DNA of 64,000 nt from Methylocystaceae bacterium (lineage in GTDB: Bacteria; Pseudomonadota; Alphaproteobacteria; Rhizobiales; Beijerinckiaceae). The stretch is from the NCBI GenBank assembly GCA_009773555.1, contig WSXZ01000013.1, forward strand, positions 44,345 to 108,344. Reading direction: 5' to 3'. Below, piece by piece: positions 18,167-26,517 of this stretch (position 1 is its first letter; every line of letters begins with the position of its first letter). The notes beneath the pieces were generated by a model. It was not told the DNA's origin and made no database searches. It saw only the letters and a program-made list of their open reading frames with translations. A program made the translations under genes and the position numbers.

Positions 18167-18523
18167 ATGGTCGAAGCTGTCTACCAAATTCCCACTGAAG
18201 TCCGCGATTTTGCGGAGAAGAGCGTCGAACAGGCGCGCAAGGCCTTTGAAGGTTTCGCCGGCGCCGCGCAGAAGGCGCTCGACACTTCGGCGGAGATCCC
18301 GTTCGGGCTGCCGAGCGCCAAGGACGTCAGCGTCAAGGCCCTGTCGTTTGCCGAGGCCAATGTGAACGCGGCCTTCGATCTGGCCCAGAAGCTCGTCCAC
18401 GCCAAGGACCCGCAGGAAGTCTTCAAGCTTCAGTCGGAGTTCGTTCAGGCGCAGCTGCGAGCGATCCAGGAACAGACCACGGAGCTTGGCGCGAGCCTCC
18501 AGCGCTCGACGACGAAGTCCTAA
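18167..18523 (+). CDS. Phasin family protein
   Basis: This 118-residue amphipathic helical protein contains VRDFAEKSVEQARKAFEGFAGAAQKALD and the phasin block FDLAQKLVHAKDPQEVFKLQSEFVQAQLRAIQEQTTELG. Phasins coat polyhydroxyalkanoate granules and control their size. A GCACGGAGG ribosome site precedes the ATG. A second phasin follows 14 bp downstream, so this is a two-gene operon. Confidence 0.93.
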   Translation: MVEAVYQIPTEVRDFAEKSVEQARKAFEGFAGAAQKALDTSAEIPFGLPSAKDVSVKALSFAEANVNAAFDLAQKLVHAKDPQEVFKLQSEFVQAQLRAIQEQTTELGASLQRSTTKS

Positions 18524-18537
18524 ACGGGAGAAGCTCA

Positions 18538-19005
18538 ATGGCCAATCCGCAGAACGGTTCCCAAAAGCCAAAGGCCACGGAAACGAAACGCTTCATCCCC
18601 GGCGTTCCGGAGGCCGAGACGGCTCCGACGGCGAACGAAGCTGTCAGCGCAGAGCCGGCCCCCGCCCCTGTTGAAACGCAGACGCCGGTGATCGTCGCGG
18701 CTCCCTCTACAGCCCTCGCGATCTCCGAACCTCCAAAGCCCGCCGAAAGCGAGGCCGAAGGATTCGACCCTGCCCTCTGGCAGCAGAAGTCCATCGATCT
18801 CTGGGCGGAAAACGCCACTGCGTTCCTCGACTTCGCCGAGCGGCTCGCCAGCGCCAAGACGATCGACGAGGTGACGACGCTCCAGTCGCGTTTCGTGAGC
18901 GACCGGCTCGACACGCTGCTGCGGCAGTCGACCGAATTGATGACGTTCGCGCAACGTCTGCTGAGCTTCTCCATCGCGCCGATCTATGGCGCGCGCGCGG
19001 CGTAA
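18538..19005 (+). CDS. Phasin family protein with Pro/Ala-rich N-terminus
   Basis: This 155-residue protein has a low-complexity N-terminal half (residues ~1-75, rich in Pro, Ala and Glu). The phasin helix region then reads AFLDFAERLASAKTIDEVTTLQSRFVSDRLDTLLRQSTELM. It is probably a granule-associated partner of the preceding phasin, perhaps with the acidic tail facing the cytoplasm. A terminator follows. Confidence 0.88.
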   Translation: MANPQNGSQKPKATETKRFIPGVPEAETAPTANEAVSAEPAPAPVETQTPVIVAAPSTALAISEPPKPAESEAEGFDPALWQQKSIDLWAENATAFLDFAERLASAKTIDEVTTLQSRFVSDRLDTLLRQSTELMTFAQRLLSFSIAPIYGARAA

Positions 19006-19028
19006 CGCGAAAAGTGAGTTGATGTAAG

Positions 19029-19064
19029 AAGAGCGCCGCGGCGATGTCGCGGCGCTCTTTCTTT
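19029..19064 (+). terminator. Rho-independent terminator of phasin operon
   Basis: A 12-bp perfect stem (AAGAGCGCCGCG with CGCGGCGCTCTT) and a 7-base loop are followed by TCTTT. It lies between the convergent phasin and aroE genes and may serve both. Confidence 0.85.
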
Positions 19065-19083
19065 ATCGCGTTGCGACGATCTT

Positions 19084-19926
19084 TTACAGCGTTGCGACGA
19101 TCTTGGCGCGCAGCGCCGGCGTCACGTCCGGCATGACGCCGGTCCAATCGCGAAACGCCGGGCGCGCCTGATGCAGCAGCATGCCGAGCCCATCGACGGG
19201 GGTTGCGCCATGTTTGCGGGCGGCCGCCAACAAGGGCGTCTCCAGCGGCGCATAAACGATGTCGGCGACGAGCGCCGATGTCGGCAGCGCCGCGAGCGAC
19301 AGATCCAGCGGCGGTTGGCCGACCATTCCCTGGCTCGTCGCATTGACGAGAAGCCCCGCTCCGGCCAGCCCCGCCTCGCGTTCTTCCCAGCGCAGCGCCG
19401 ACACGCGCGGCCCAAAGTCGGCGGCGAGAATTTCCGCCCGCGCCAGTGTGCGGTTGAACAGACGAATCTCGCGCGCGCCAGCCTCAAGCAAGCCATGGAT
19501 GATCGCGCGCGCGCCCCCGCCGGCGCCAATGATGACGCAGGGCGCGCGCTCGGCGCGCCAAAGCGGCGCCGCCTCATAAAGCGACGCGATGAACCCATAG
19601 CCGTCGTAATTGCGGCCGATCAGAGCGCCGTTTTTTTGGACGACCACACAATTGACCGCCCCGATCCGCGCCGCCGACTCATCGACATGATCGAGGAACT
19701 GGAGCGCGGTTTCCTTGTGCGGAATCGTGAGGTTGCAGCCGGCGAAGCCGAGCGCCGGCATGGCGCGTAACGCCGCCTCCAGCCGGCCGGGCTCGACCGG
19801 CAGCGGCGCGTAGCAGCCCTCGATCCCATATTGCGCGAACCAGTGATTGTGGATTTTCGGCGAGCGCGAATGCGCGATCGGCCAGCCCATGACCCCGGCG
19901 AGAACAAAGCGATGGCCGTTCGTCAC
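19084..19926 (-). CDS. aroE: Shikimate dehydrogenase
   Basis: This 280-residue enzyme reduces 3-dehydroshikimate with NADPH in aromatic amino acid synthesis. Substrate residues are in GWPIAHSRSPKIHN, the catalytic Lys is in NLTIPHKETA, and the nucleotide site is IIGAGGGARAIIHGL with FNRT. The GTG at 19926 follows GGAGACGAGAAG and gives the family length. It lies downstream of panC-acyP on the same strand. Confidence 0.93.
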   Translation of the reverse strand: MTNGHRFVLAGVMGWPIAHSRSPKIHNHWFAQYGIEGCYAPLPVEPGRLEAALRAMPALGFAGCNLTIPHKETALQFLDHVDESAARIGAVNCVVVQKNGALIGRNYDGYGFIASLYEAAPLWRAERAPCVIIGAGGGARAIIHGLLEAGAREIRLFNRTLARAEILAADFGPRVSALRWEEREAGLAGAGLLVNATSQGMVGQPPLDLSLAALPTSALVADIVYAPLETPLLAAARKHGATPVDGLGMLLHQARPAFRDWTGVMPDVTPALRAKIVATL

Positions 19927-19954
19927 CTTCTCGTCTCCACGTCTCGTCTCCAGC

Positions 19955-20254
19955 TCACGCGTCAGGGGCGACGGAAAATCCCGCGCCGCAAAAGGCGACG
20001 AGCGCGGCTTCATCCGCCGGCTCCTCGCGCAGCGCATCGACTCGCGCGAGCCGTGGACCCCGCCGCGCCGCAGCCATAAGCGCGTCAAGCGCCGGGCGCG
20101 GCCCCGAGACGACCGACTCGACCGCGCCGTCGCGCCGGTTGCGCGCCCAGCCGGTGAGATCGAGCGCAAGCGCCTCGCGGACGAGAAAGGCGCGGTAGCC
20201 GACGCCCTGCACCCGACCTTCGATGAAAAGGCGTATGATCTCGCGATCGCTCAT
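19955..20254 (-). CDS. acyP: Acylphosphatase
   Basis: This 99-residue protein has the family signature RLFIEGRVQGVGYRAFLVREA (catalytic Arg in GYRAF) and GWARNRRDGAVESVVSG with the catalytic Asn. It hydrolyses acyl phosphates in the cytoplasm. Its ATG overlaps the panC stop by four bases, so it is in the panC operon. Confidence 0.93.
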   Translation of the reverse strand: MSDREIIRLFIEGRVQGVGYRAFLVREALALDLTGWARNRRDGAVESVVSGPRPALDALMAAARRGPRLARVDALREEPADEAALVAFCGAGFSVAPDA

Positions 20255-21108
20255 GATTGGACCGCGATATTGTCGATGAGCCGCGTCGCGCCGAGCTTCG
20301 CCGCGGCCAGCAGACGAATGGGACCATCCGCGAGAGAGGAGACCGGAGCGAGCGTCTCGGCGTGGCGCGCTTCGAGATAGTCCACCTCGAATCCCCCCTC
20401 GGTAAGCGCGGCGCCCGCGCCTGCCGTCGCCGCGCCGATGTTCTCGCCAGCAAGGATCTGACGCGCCGCTTCGCTCAGCGCGCCGTGCAATTGCTTTGCG
20501 CGCTCACGGTCCTCGCGGGAAAGATAGACGTTGCGCGAAGACATGGCGAGGCCGTCTGCCTCGCGCAGAGTCGGCGCGCCGACGATTTCGGTGGCGATGT
20601 CGAGATCGCGCGCGAGACGCTTGATCACCAAAAGCTGCTGGTAATCCTTCTCGCCAAAGACCGCGACGTCGGCCTGCGCCTGATTGAGGAGCTTCGTCAC
20701 CACCGTCGCGACGCCGGAAAAATGCGTCGGCCGAAATCGGTCTTCGAGGTCGGCGGTCGCCGGCCCCTCGAGCACGACTTTCGTCGAAAAGCCCGGCGGA
20801 TAGATCTCGTCGACGGACGGCGCGAAGACAAGATCGGCGGCGACGCTGCAAAGCTTCTCGACATCCGCCGCGAGCGTGCGCGGATAGCGGGCGAAATCTT
20901 CCTTCGGGCCGAACTGCGCCGGATTGACGAAGATCGTGACGATGACGCGGTCCGCCGACTGATGCGCCGCGTCCACGAGCGACAGATGGCCGGCGTGGAG
21001 CGCGCCCATGGTCGGCACAAGGCCGATGCGCTCGCCGGCGGCGCGGCGCGCGCGCACATAGCGGCGCAGTTCGTCGATCGCGCCGACGATCGGCGTTTTT
21101 GCGTTCAT
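20251..21108 (-). CDS. panC: Pantothenate synthetase
   Basis: This 285-residue enzyme joins pantoate and beta-alanine with ATP on the way to coenzyme A. The HIGH-like motif is in LVPTMGALHAGHLSLVD, followed by IFVNPAQFGPKEDF, FGEKDYQQL and the KMSKS-like MSSRNVYLS. The ATG at 21108 gives the standard start; the open frame extends about 90 codons upstream without homology. It overlaps the cyclotransferase gene before it and acyP after it by four bases each. Confidence 0.95.
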   Translation of the reverse strand: MNAKTPIVGAIDELRRYVRARRAAGERIGLVPTMGALHAGHLSLVDAAHQSADRVIVTIFVNPAQFGPKEDFARYPRTLAADVEKLCSVAADLVFAPSVDEIYPPGFSTKVVLEGPATADLEDRFRPTHFSGVATVVTKLLNQAQADVAVFGEKDYQQLLVIKRLARDLDIATEIVGAPTLREADGLAMSSRNVYLSREDRERAKQLHGALSEAARQILAGENIGAATAGAGAALTEGGFEVDYLEARHAETLAPVSSLADGPIRLLAAAKLGATRLIDNIAVQS

Positions 21109-21550
21109 GAACGTCTGCCTGATTGCGGTGCGGAAAGCAGGCTCGATAGATAGTCGACATACGGGCCCGGCAGCGCTTGCGCGCGCGCCGCGGCGATGAC
21201 CGCCTCGAAATAGCCGCGGGGCGCCGCGCCGAGATCGGGCCGGGCGCCCACATAGGTCAGCGCGAGAACCGAGCCCACCGGTTCGCGCAGAATCGGCAAA
21301 TTTTTCTTGGCGTAAAGACCACGGGCGACGTCTTCGTAGCGATCGAGCGACGCCACGTCGCCGACCGCGACGTCCCACAGCACGCCGTGAACGCTCGTGC
21401 GGCGGTCCGGCGCGACGCTGACAAAGCCCGAAGGCATCAGAATCGTCCTGTAGCCGGCAAGCCGTCCCCGACCGAGCCGCCGGGAGCGGGGGCAGCGACC
21501 CGCCATGGCGGCGGCGTCCATGTTGGAGCCATAGGCGAGTAGAGGGGCAC
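21105..21550 (-). pseudogene. Gamma-glutamylcyclotransferase-like protein, N-terminal frameshift
   Basis: The body (138 codons from 21521) matches the AIG2/GGCT fold: VHGVLWDVAVGDVASLDRYEDV and YFEAVIAAARAQALP. The obligatory first strand (LLAYGSNMDAA) lies before the first ATG and has no start codon in its frame. A GTG at 21550 opens V-P-L-Y in the other frame, and one added base (TCG to TTCG) would give V-P-L-Y-F-A-Y-G-S-N-M, the textbook family beginning. So a single base appears lost at codon 5. The stop overlaps the panC start. Confidence 0.75.
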
Positions 21551-21602
21551 GCGCAAATCCCGGTCGCGAAAAAGACGACGCGTGCTATATCACGACGAAC
21601 GC

Positions 21603-21692
21603 GGAAGGGTGGCCGAGTGGTTTAAGGCACCGGTCTTGAAAACCGGCGTGGGGGCGACTCCACCGTGGGTTCGAATCCCACCCCTTCCGCCA
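21603..21692 (+). tRNA. tRNA-Ser (anticodon UGA)
   Basis: Acceptor GGAAGGG pairs with CCCTTCC. The anticodon loop carries TGA, there is a long variable arm as expected for Ser, a T loop TTCGAAT, discriminator G and encoded CCA. It reads UCA codons. Confidence 0.97.
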
Positions 21693-21709
21693 CCCACGCA
21701 GCGCCCACG

Positions 21710-22225
21710 CTATTTCAGCACGGCGCAGGCGACCCGCGCGCCGGCGCCGCCAATCGGCTGCGACATGTGGTCGTCAGGGCTCGCATGCACCACGATCGCC
21801 GATCCGTCCGCGTCCAGAAGATTGATCTTGCCGCCGCTCAAGGACACGCCGTCGACGAACATTTCCGCCTGCGCGGAGCCATCGGAATATGCATAGACAT
21901 TCGGCAAGTCCGCCGGGTGCGGCCCCTTGGGATTGAGGAACCCATGTTCGGCATTTGACGGATTGATATGGCCCTTCGAGTGCATGAATTTTTCGATGTC
22001 GGAGCAGTCGCCAACTTCGTGCAGATGGACGCCATGCCAGCCCGGCGCGAGCGCGCCCGGCCGCAGCATGACGCGAATAACGACGCCATGCGGCCCCTGT
22101 TTGACCTCGATGGCGCCTATCCCCTTCCCTTTGTTGTCGATGACGTCGGCGGTTCGCTCCTCCGCGCGTGCAACGCCGGTCATGAGCGCGATTGAAACTA
22201 AGGCGAGGACAAGTTTGTCGAACAT
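21710..22225 (-). CDS. sodC: Cu/Zn superoxide dismutase, secreted
   Basis: This 171-residue protein has a Sec signal (LVLALVSIALMTGVARA, residues ~5-21), then the metal ligands in GWHGVHLHEVGDC, KGHINPSNAEHG and GPHPADLPN, and a late His in IVVHASPDD. It disproportionates superoxide in the periplasm. Length and motif order are complete. It ends next to tRNA-Ser and stands as its own unit. Confidence 0.95.
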   Translation of the reverse strand: MFDKLVLALVSIALMTGVARAEERTADVIDNKGKGIGAIEVKQGPHGVVIRVMLRPGALAPGWHGVHLHEVGDCSDIEKFMHSKGHINPSNAEHGFLNPKGPHPADLPNVYAYSDGSAQAEMFVDGVSLSGGKINLLDADGSAIVVHASPDDHMSQPIGGAGARVACAVLK

Positions 22226-22352
22226 GTTTTCCTCTCACGTCTTTGCGAACCGGCGGTCGTCGCGGCGTCGCAGGATATTACGCGCGCCAGCACAGTTCCA
22301 GGCTCTCCGACCACTGTTGTGTAAAGTGCGACTGGATAAAGAATGAATGCGG

Positions 22353-23294
22353 TCAAAGCGAATATAGATCCAGCGCCCCCGACAGTCGCGTGCGATATTG
22401 CTCCAGCCGAGCTTTGTCCTTTTCCGCAACGGCCCGCTCCACATAGGGCGCATAATTGATGAGATTGATCGCCTTGATGATCGGCGCCATTTCGCGGACC
22501 TTCTCCTCCTTCAGGCCATAGCCCATGAGAAATTCCTGCTTAGCGTCGACCGAGAGATCATGAAGCGCCATCGAAAGATCCCAGTAGGGCGCAACGTTGG
22601 AGGCGCAGCATTCCCAGTCGATCACGGCCGTGATCGCGCCGGACTCGTCAGCGACCACGTTCTTTAACCGCATGTCGCCGTGGTTGAGAACGGGCGACGG
22701 ATCCCAGCGCTCCATGTCGCGAACGACCGATCTCAGCCGTTTAAGCTGGCCGGCGTCCAGCATATCCTGCTCATCCAGCAAGTCGACGCGCGCTTCAATT
22801 TTCAATTCGCCGTGCAGATACTCCTTCCAGGTCTCTTTGCGCGAGAGTGTATTGTCGGACCAATCAAAAGTTTGGCCAAAGCCCGATGTCTTGACGGAGT
22901 GGATCAGAGCGGTCAGTCGCCCCATTTCACGTAAAATTGTGAAGCGTTCGGGATGATGCATCGCCTCCTGTCCCTCGACTTTCGGAAGCACCATGTAAGG
23001 CATGCCGATAATGTCGGCGCCGACCTCCAGAATTTTCGCGGTCGGCACGCCAGCCTCGCTGGCTTTGGTGATCGCCCATTGCTCTTTGAGATAATCCTTT
23101 AGCTTGTCCGGCGTCGTGTTCATGCGGACGATGAAATCACCTTCGGCGTGGCGGACCTCGAACACGAAATTGGTGATGCCGCCGCCGCGCGCCACGATGC
23201 TCTTTGGCTTTGACCCGAGGTGATGCTCGATAATTTTGCCCGCATTGGATCGCGCCTTGCGCGGATCGATTGGCGCTTCTTGCGTAGCGGTCAT
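22353..23294 (-). CDS. Aminoglycoside/choline-kinase-like phosphotransferase
   Basis: This 313-residue protein of the APH fold has an ATP loop (ARGGGITNFVFEV), a lysine-region strand DFIVRMNTT, the Brenner motif LNHGDMRLKNVV and the metal motif VIDWECC. It is a cytoplasmic small-molecule kinase whose substrate cannot be read from sequence. It overlaps the HAD phosphatase gene upstream by four bases, so a kinase and a phosphatase are made together. Confidence 0.82.
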   Translation of the reverse strand: MTATQEAPIDPRKARSNAGKIIEHHLGSKPKSIVARGGGITNFVFEVRHAEGDFIVRMNTTPDKLKDYLKEQWAITKASEAGVPTAKILEVGADIIGMPYMVLPKVEGQEAMHHPERFTILREMGRLTALIHSVKTSGFGQTFDWSDNTLSRKETWKEYLHGELKIEARVDLLDEQDMLDAGQLKRLRSVVRDMERWDPSPVLNHGDMRLKNVVADESGAITAVIDWECCASNVAPYWDLSMALHDLSVDAKQEFLMGYGLKEEKVREMAPIIKAINLINYAPYVERAVAEKDKARLEQYRTRLSGALDLYSL

Positions 23295-24211
23295 TGCAGC
23301 GCCTCGCTCTCCAGCCCGCCAAGACGAAACAGCAGTTCGCCAAGCTCCTGGGAGCTTTCAATCTTCACCGTCCGCAGCAGGCCCTTATATTCCAGATCGC
23401 GCGACCCGACATGGACGGCAAGGCCGACGCCGGAAAGAAAAGAATCCATCTGCGTGTCGCCGCAGCCGACAGAGGCCTGCAGGTCGACGCCGAGCCGGTC
23501 CGCAATGGCGCGCACGCCGAACAATTTATCGACGCCTTTGCGCGTCGCGAAATTCGAGCGCTTGACGTGCTGATAGGCCATTAGGCGATCCTGCGGGGCT
23601 TCGACGAGCAGAAACATCATGCAGATGTCCTGGGCCATCAAAGACTCGCGAAGATCATCCAGCGAGAGGCAGACGATCGACGACGCGCTCGTGTATTTCG
23701 CGCGAAGATGGGGGATCTTCTCCCGGACAGGCGTCCAGATCGTCTCGCCGATCATCCAGTCGCGCGTGTAGTAGAAGACAAGAAGGTCGTCGACGCCATT
23801 CGCACGCAGCCCGCGCACGCCCGTCAGCACCTCGTCAATTTCCAGCGGCTCAAGCGGGAAAGCGTCGAGCTCCTCGAAGACGATGTCTCCCGCCGCATCC
23901 TCTCTGAGATAGCCGACGACGCCGCCGTTGAGCGAGACAAGCGGCAAGGGCGCATTGGTGATCGAATACCACTCGCGTCCGAAGGTGCGGATGACGTTCA
24001 GCGGAAACCGCAGCGTGTTCAGCACAATGGGGCGGCCAAGATCATTGAGGCGCTTCAAGCCGCAAGCGACCGGATCTGGAATGACGATGCGGCCTTCAAA
24101 CTCGTGCACCGCGGTACCGTCGAGGTCGGTGATGACGGCGCCCGCTCCGGTGAAATTGGTCTCCGCCAGAAACGCCCTGAGCTCTTCGTCGATTTGCTCC
24201 CTAAGCGCCAT
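23291..24211 (-). CDS. HAD-family phosphatase (sugar-phosphatase-like)
   Basis: This 306-residue protein has motif I VITDLDGTAVHEF, a cap region, and the late acidic pair in VGCGDTQMDSFLSGVG. The layout resembles Cof/mannosyl-3-phosphoglycerate or sucrose phosphatases. It starts at the ATG at 24211 with GGA-rich sequence before it. Translationally coupled to the phosphotransferase that follows; both may act on one phosphorylated sugar or alcohol, but this is inference. Confidence 0.82.
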   Translation of the reverse strand: MALREQIDEELRAFLAETNFTGAGAVITDLDGTAVHEFEGRIVIPDPVACGLKRLNDLGRPIVLNTLRFPLNVIRTFGREWYSITNAPLPLVSLNGGVVGYLREDAAGDIVFEELDAFPLEPLEIDEVLTGVRGLRANGVDDLLVFYYTRDWMIGETIWTPVREKIPHLRAKYTSASSIVCLSLDDLRESLMAQDICMMFLLVEAPQDRLMAYQHVKRSNFATRKGVDKLFGVRAIADRLGVDLQASVGCGDTQMDSFLSGVGLAVHVGSRDLEYKGLLRTVKIESSQELGELLFRLGGLESEALQ

Positions 24212-24786
24212 TCCCGTCCTCCATCCTCTGTCGCCGCTTTTCGTCCAAGCAGCGGGCTTTCGCATCGAGACCGGAGACATGGTGCGCGCCCGCCTTAACC
24301 AGACGAAGGCCCACAGGTCGGCGTGCGCTTGGCGGCGGACACTCTGTCCTATTTGGCGCCGATGCGCTTAAGCGACAGCCCTTAATTCCTAAAATCTCTC
24401 GCGCGATCGCGCGTGAAGATTACGCTTGGAGGGCGCGGTCGGGCGGCCTGGCCGGCGCTTATTGCGCAATCCTTCTCAACGGCAGACCTCTCGCCGGACT
24501 TTCCTTTGAGCAGCACCGCTCCCGCTAGCGTCGCCATGAGACGGCCGATGCGCCCGCCGCGCTTGCGCCGCCAGGCGGCTAGCAAACTGAGGCGAGCTGC
24601 GTCGCGGCGCGTTCGGGCCCGGAGTTGGAATAACACAACGAAACCCGCATACGCCCCGGCTCTTTGGAAACAAAACGAAACTCACCAGTCGGAATCTCGA
24701 CACGCCTGTGCGGAACATTCCGGCGCCCACTTGCTCTGCCAAGACGTGAGCAATAATACCGTGCTACTTATGCAAAAGAGACAGCA
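24212..24786. other. Intergenic region upstream of sulfotransferase
   Basis: About 575 bp with no recognised gene. The right part holds the left copy of a ~55-bp repeat (24669-24723) and two AACAMAACGAAAC motifs 35-40 bp apart (near 24633 and 24669). Frames across it are Arg-rich and look like shadows. Confidence 0.5.
24669..24723 (+). repeat. Left copy of ~55-bp repeat flanking sulfotransferase
   Basis: AACAAAACGAAAC, then GAATCTCGACAC, then CTGTGCGGAA occur in the same order here and at 25697-25750. It lies about 65 bp before the sulfotransferase start. The pair flanks one AT-richer gene. Confidence 0.7.
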
Positions 24787-25647
24787 GTGATAAGTGTTTT
24801 TCACATTGCCAATCGTCTTCAGTCAGCGCTAACCAAACGCAGAAAGCTTGCACTATTTACGCATCATAAGTGTGCATCGACGTGGCTAACGTCGATAGTC
24901 GTGCATATTTGCCGCGAGAATAATTTAAAATACATCGCGATCCCCTGGGGGCGTCAATGCCCAGAGTCAGGATATACTATAGAGAGGGCGCTTAAGTCCG
25001 ACAATGATGTCGTTGTCGCGCTGAACGCTGACTATTTCAGCATAAACAATCATATATCTGCGGACATGCAATGCATGCATGTCATAAGAAATCCTTTGAG
25101 TGTCGTCGTCTCCGCATACTATTCCCATCTTCGAACACATCCGATTGATGGATGGGACCTCCTGATTGGTCAGAGGGGGGTTCTGAGTGAGGTAGACCAA
25201 GACATCGGCATGGCCTTGACCTTGGCGTTTCTGGAATCGCGTCACTTTCAGCCGGAGACGAATGGTCCTTTGTGCGATATGATCTCGTGGAACTATGACG
25301 ACTTACGGATCGTGACGTTGCGGATGGAGGACATCACGTCAAACGCAGCTAATTTCTTCCGCGTGCTGTCGCGAACGGAGGTCTTGAGAAACGCGCTGAT
25401 GCCCGATCCTGATCGGTTTTCGTTTACTGCAATGACCGGCCGGCAACAGGGAGTGATAGATCTCTCGTCGCATTATCGCTGTGGAAGCAGCACTGAATGG
25501 CGAGAGGCTTTGCCGAGAGGAACTATCTTATATGTCCTTCATCATTATCGAGATTTTCTGCTACGATTCTATCCAGGTGTGATTTTTCAATCTAACGCCT
25601 TGAGCGCGGCCAGAGTTCGTTCGAATTCAGACGGCCTGCGGGCGTGA
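24787..25647 (+). CDS. Sulfotransferase-like protein
   Basis: This 286-residue protein has a PAPS-binding loop (FTHHKCASTWLTS, 5'-phosphosulfate type) and the 3'-phosphate motif MHVIRNPLSVVVSAYYSH. The C-terminal half resembles sulfotransferase helices (RMEDITSNAANFF). It would move sulfate to a carbohydrate or lipid. Translation starts at GTG. Base composition is clearly more AT-rich than either neighbour and it sits between two related repeats, so it looks acquired. Glycosyltransferases lie 2-6 kb downstream. Confidence 0.75.
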   Translation: MISVFHIANRLQSALTKRRKLALFTHHKCASTWLTSIVVHICRENNLKYIAIPWGRQCPESGYTIERALKSDNDVVVALNADYFSINNHISADMQCMHVIRNPLSVVVSAYYSHLRTHPIDGWDLLIGQRGVLSEVDQDIGMALTLAFLESRHFQPETNGPLCDMISWNYDDLRIVTLRMEDITSNAANFFRVLSRTEVLRNALMPDPDRFSFTAMTGRQQGVIDLSSHYRCGSSTEWREALPRGTILYVLHHYRDFLLRFYPGVIFQSNALSAARVRSNSDGLRA

Positions 25648-25696
25648 GGAGGCGAGACCGCCAGCGATTGGAGGCTGTCATACGATGCGTGCGCGC

Positions 25697-25750
25697 AACA
25701 AAACGAAACAACCGCGCCAGAATCTCGACACAGCTGTGCGGAATTTTCGG
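25697..25750 (+). repeat. Right copy of ~55-bp repeat, upstream of response regulator
   Basis: It matches the 24669-24723 copy in order and content. Its core CACAGCTGTG is a perfect 10-bp palindrome (CACGCCTGTG in the left copy). It lies just 36 bp before the response-regulator start, where an operator would be expected. Confidence 0.7.
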
Positions 25751-25785
25751 TTTGGAACTCGCCGCTGGCTCGAAGCCGCGAGTAG

Positions 25786-26517
25786 GTGAACTCTCCGACC
25801 TTGAACAAACCCGCATCAAGCGCGGCCGATAGGCGATGGATCCTGGTCGTCGAGGACGACGAGGATATTCGATCGCTTTTATGGAAATATCTCAGCGACA
25901 ACGGGTTCGAGGTGATGCTTGCCCGTGACGGCAAACAGATGGACGAGGTTCTCGCAAGCGCGCGGATCGACCTTATCGTGCTCGACGTCAACCTTCCCGG
26001 TGAGGATGGATTTTCCATCTGCATGCGCTTGCGAAACACGGGAAGTCCCCCATTGATCATGTTGACCGCGCGCGGCGAAGACACGGACCGGATACTTGGC
26101 ATCGAACTTGGGGCGGACGATTATCTTGTCAAACCCTTCGTTCCGCGTGAACTGCTCGCGCGCATCGGGGCCGTCCTCCGGCGGACTGCACCGGATATTG
26201 AGTCGTCCCAGAAAATCAGCGCCTATAGCTTTTCTGGCTTCTTCCTGGACTCTTCCACACGGCGCCTGTTGGGCCCGACCGGCGTGCGGGTGATCCTCAC
26301 CAGCGCGGAATTCGACCTGTTGCTGACGCTCTGCCGTAATCCCGGAAAAATATTCTCGCGCGACGAGCTGAAGGCGTCGTCCACCACCGAGCGAAGCGTG
26401 GACATCCTGATAAGCCGGCTTCGTCAAAAGATCGAGAATGACCCGCGAGACCCGACGCTCATTCAGACGGTTCGCTCGATGGGCTATACGTTCACGGCGA
26501 AAGTCAACGTCCCGTGA
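25786..26517 (+). CDS. OmpR-family response regulator
   Basis: This 243-residue protein has a receiver domain (ILVVEDDEDIRSLL; phospho-acceptor Asp in LIVLDVNLPGEDG; Lys in DDYLVKPF) and a C-terminal winged helix (SAEFDLLLTLCRNPGKIFSRDEL, SVDILISRLRQKIE, VRSMGYTF). It starts at GTG and shares the GTGA overlap with the kinase that follows. Close in style to OmpR/RisA; targets unknown. Confidence 0.93.
   Translation: MNSPTLNKPASSAADRRWILVVEDDEDIRSLLWKYLSDNGFEVMLARDGKQMDEVLASARIDLIVLDVNLPGEDGFSICMRLRNTGSPPLIMLTARGEDTDRILGIELGADDYLVKPFVPRELLARIGAVLRRTAPDIESSQKISAYSFSGFFLDSSTRRLLGPTGVRVILTSAEFDLLLTLCRNPGKIFSRDELKASSTTERSVDILISRLRQKIENDPRDPTLIQTVRSMGYTFTAKVNVP

Noticed and set aside
24413..24790. 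A 125-codon frame before the sulfotransferase
   Set aside because: Parts align in frame with the right-hand repeat, but this follows from the DNA repeat; no protein family is visible.
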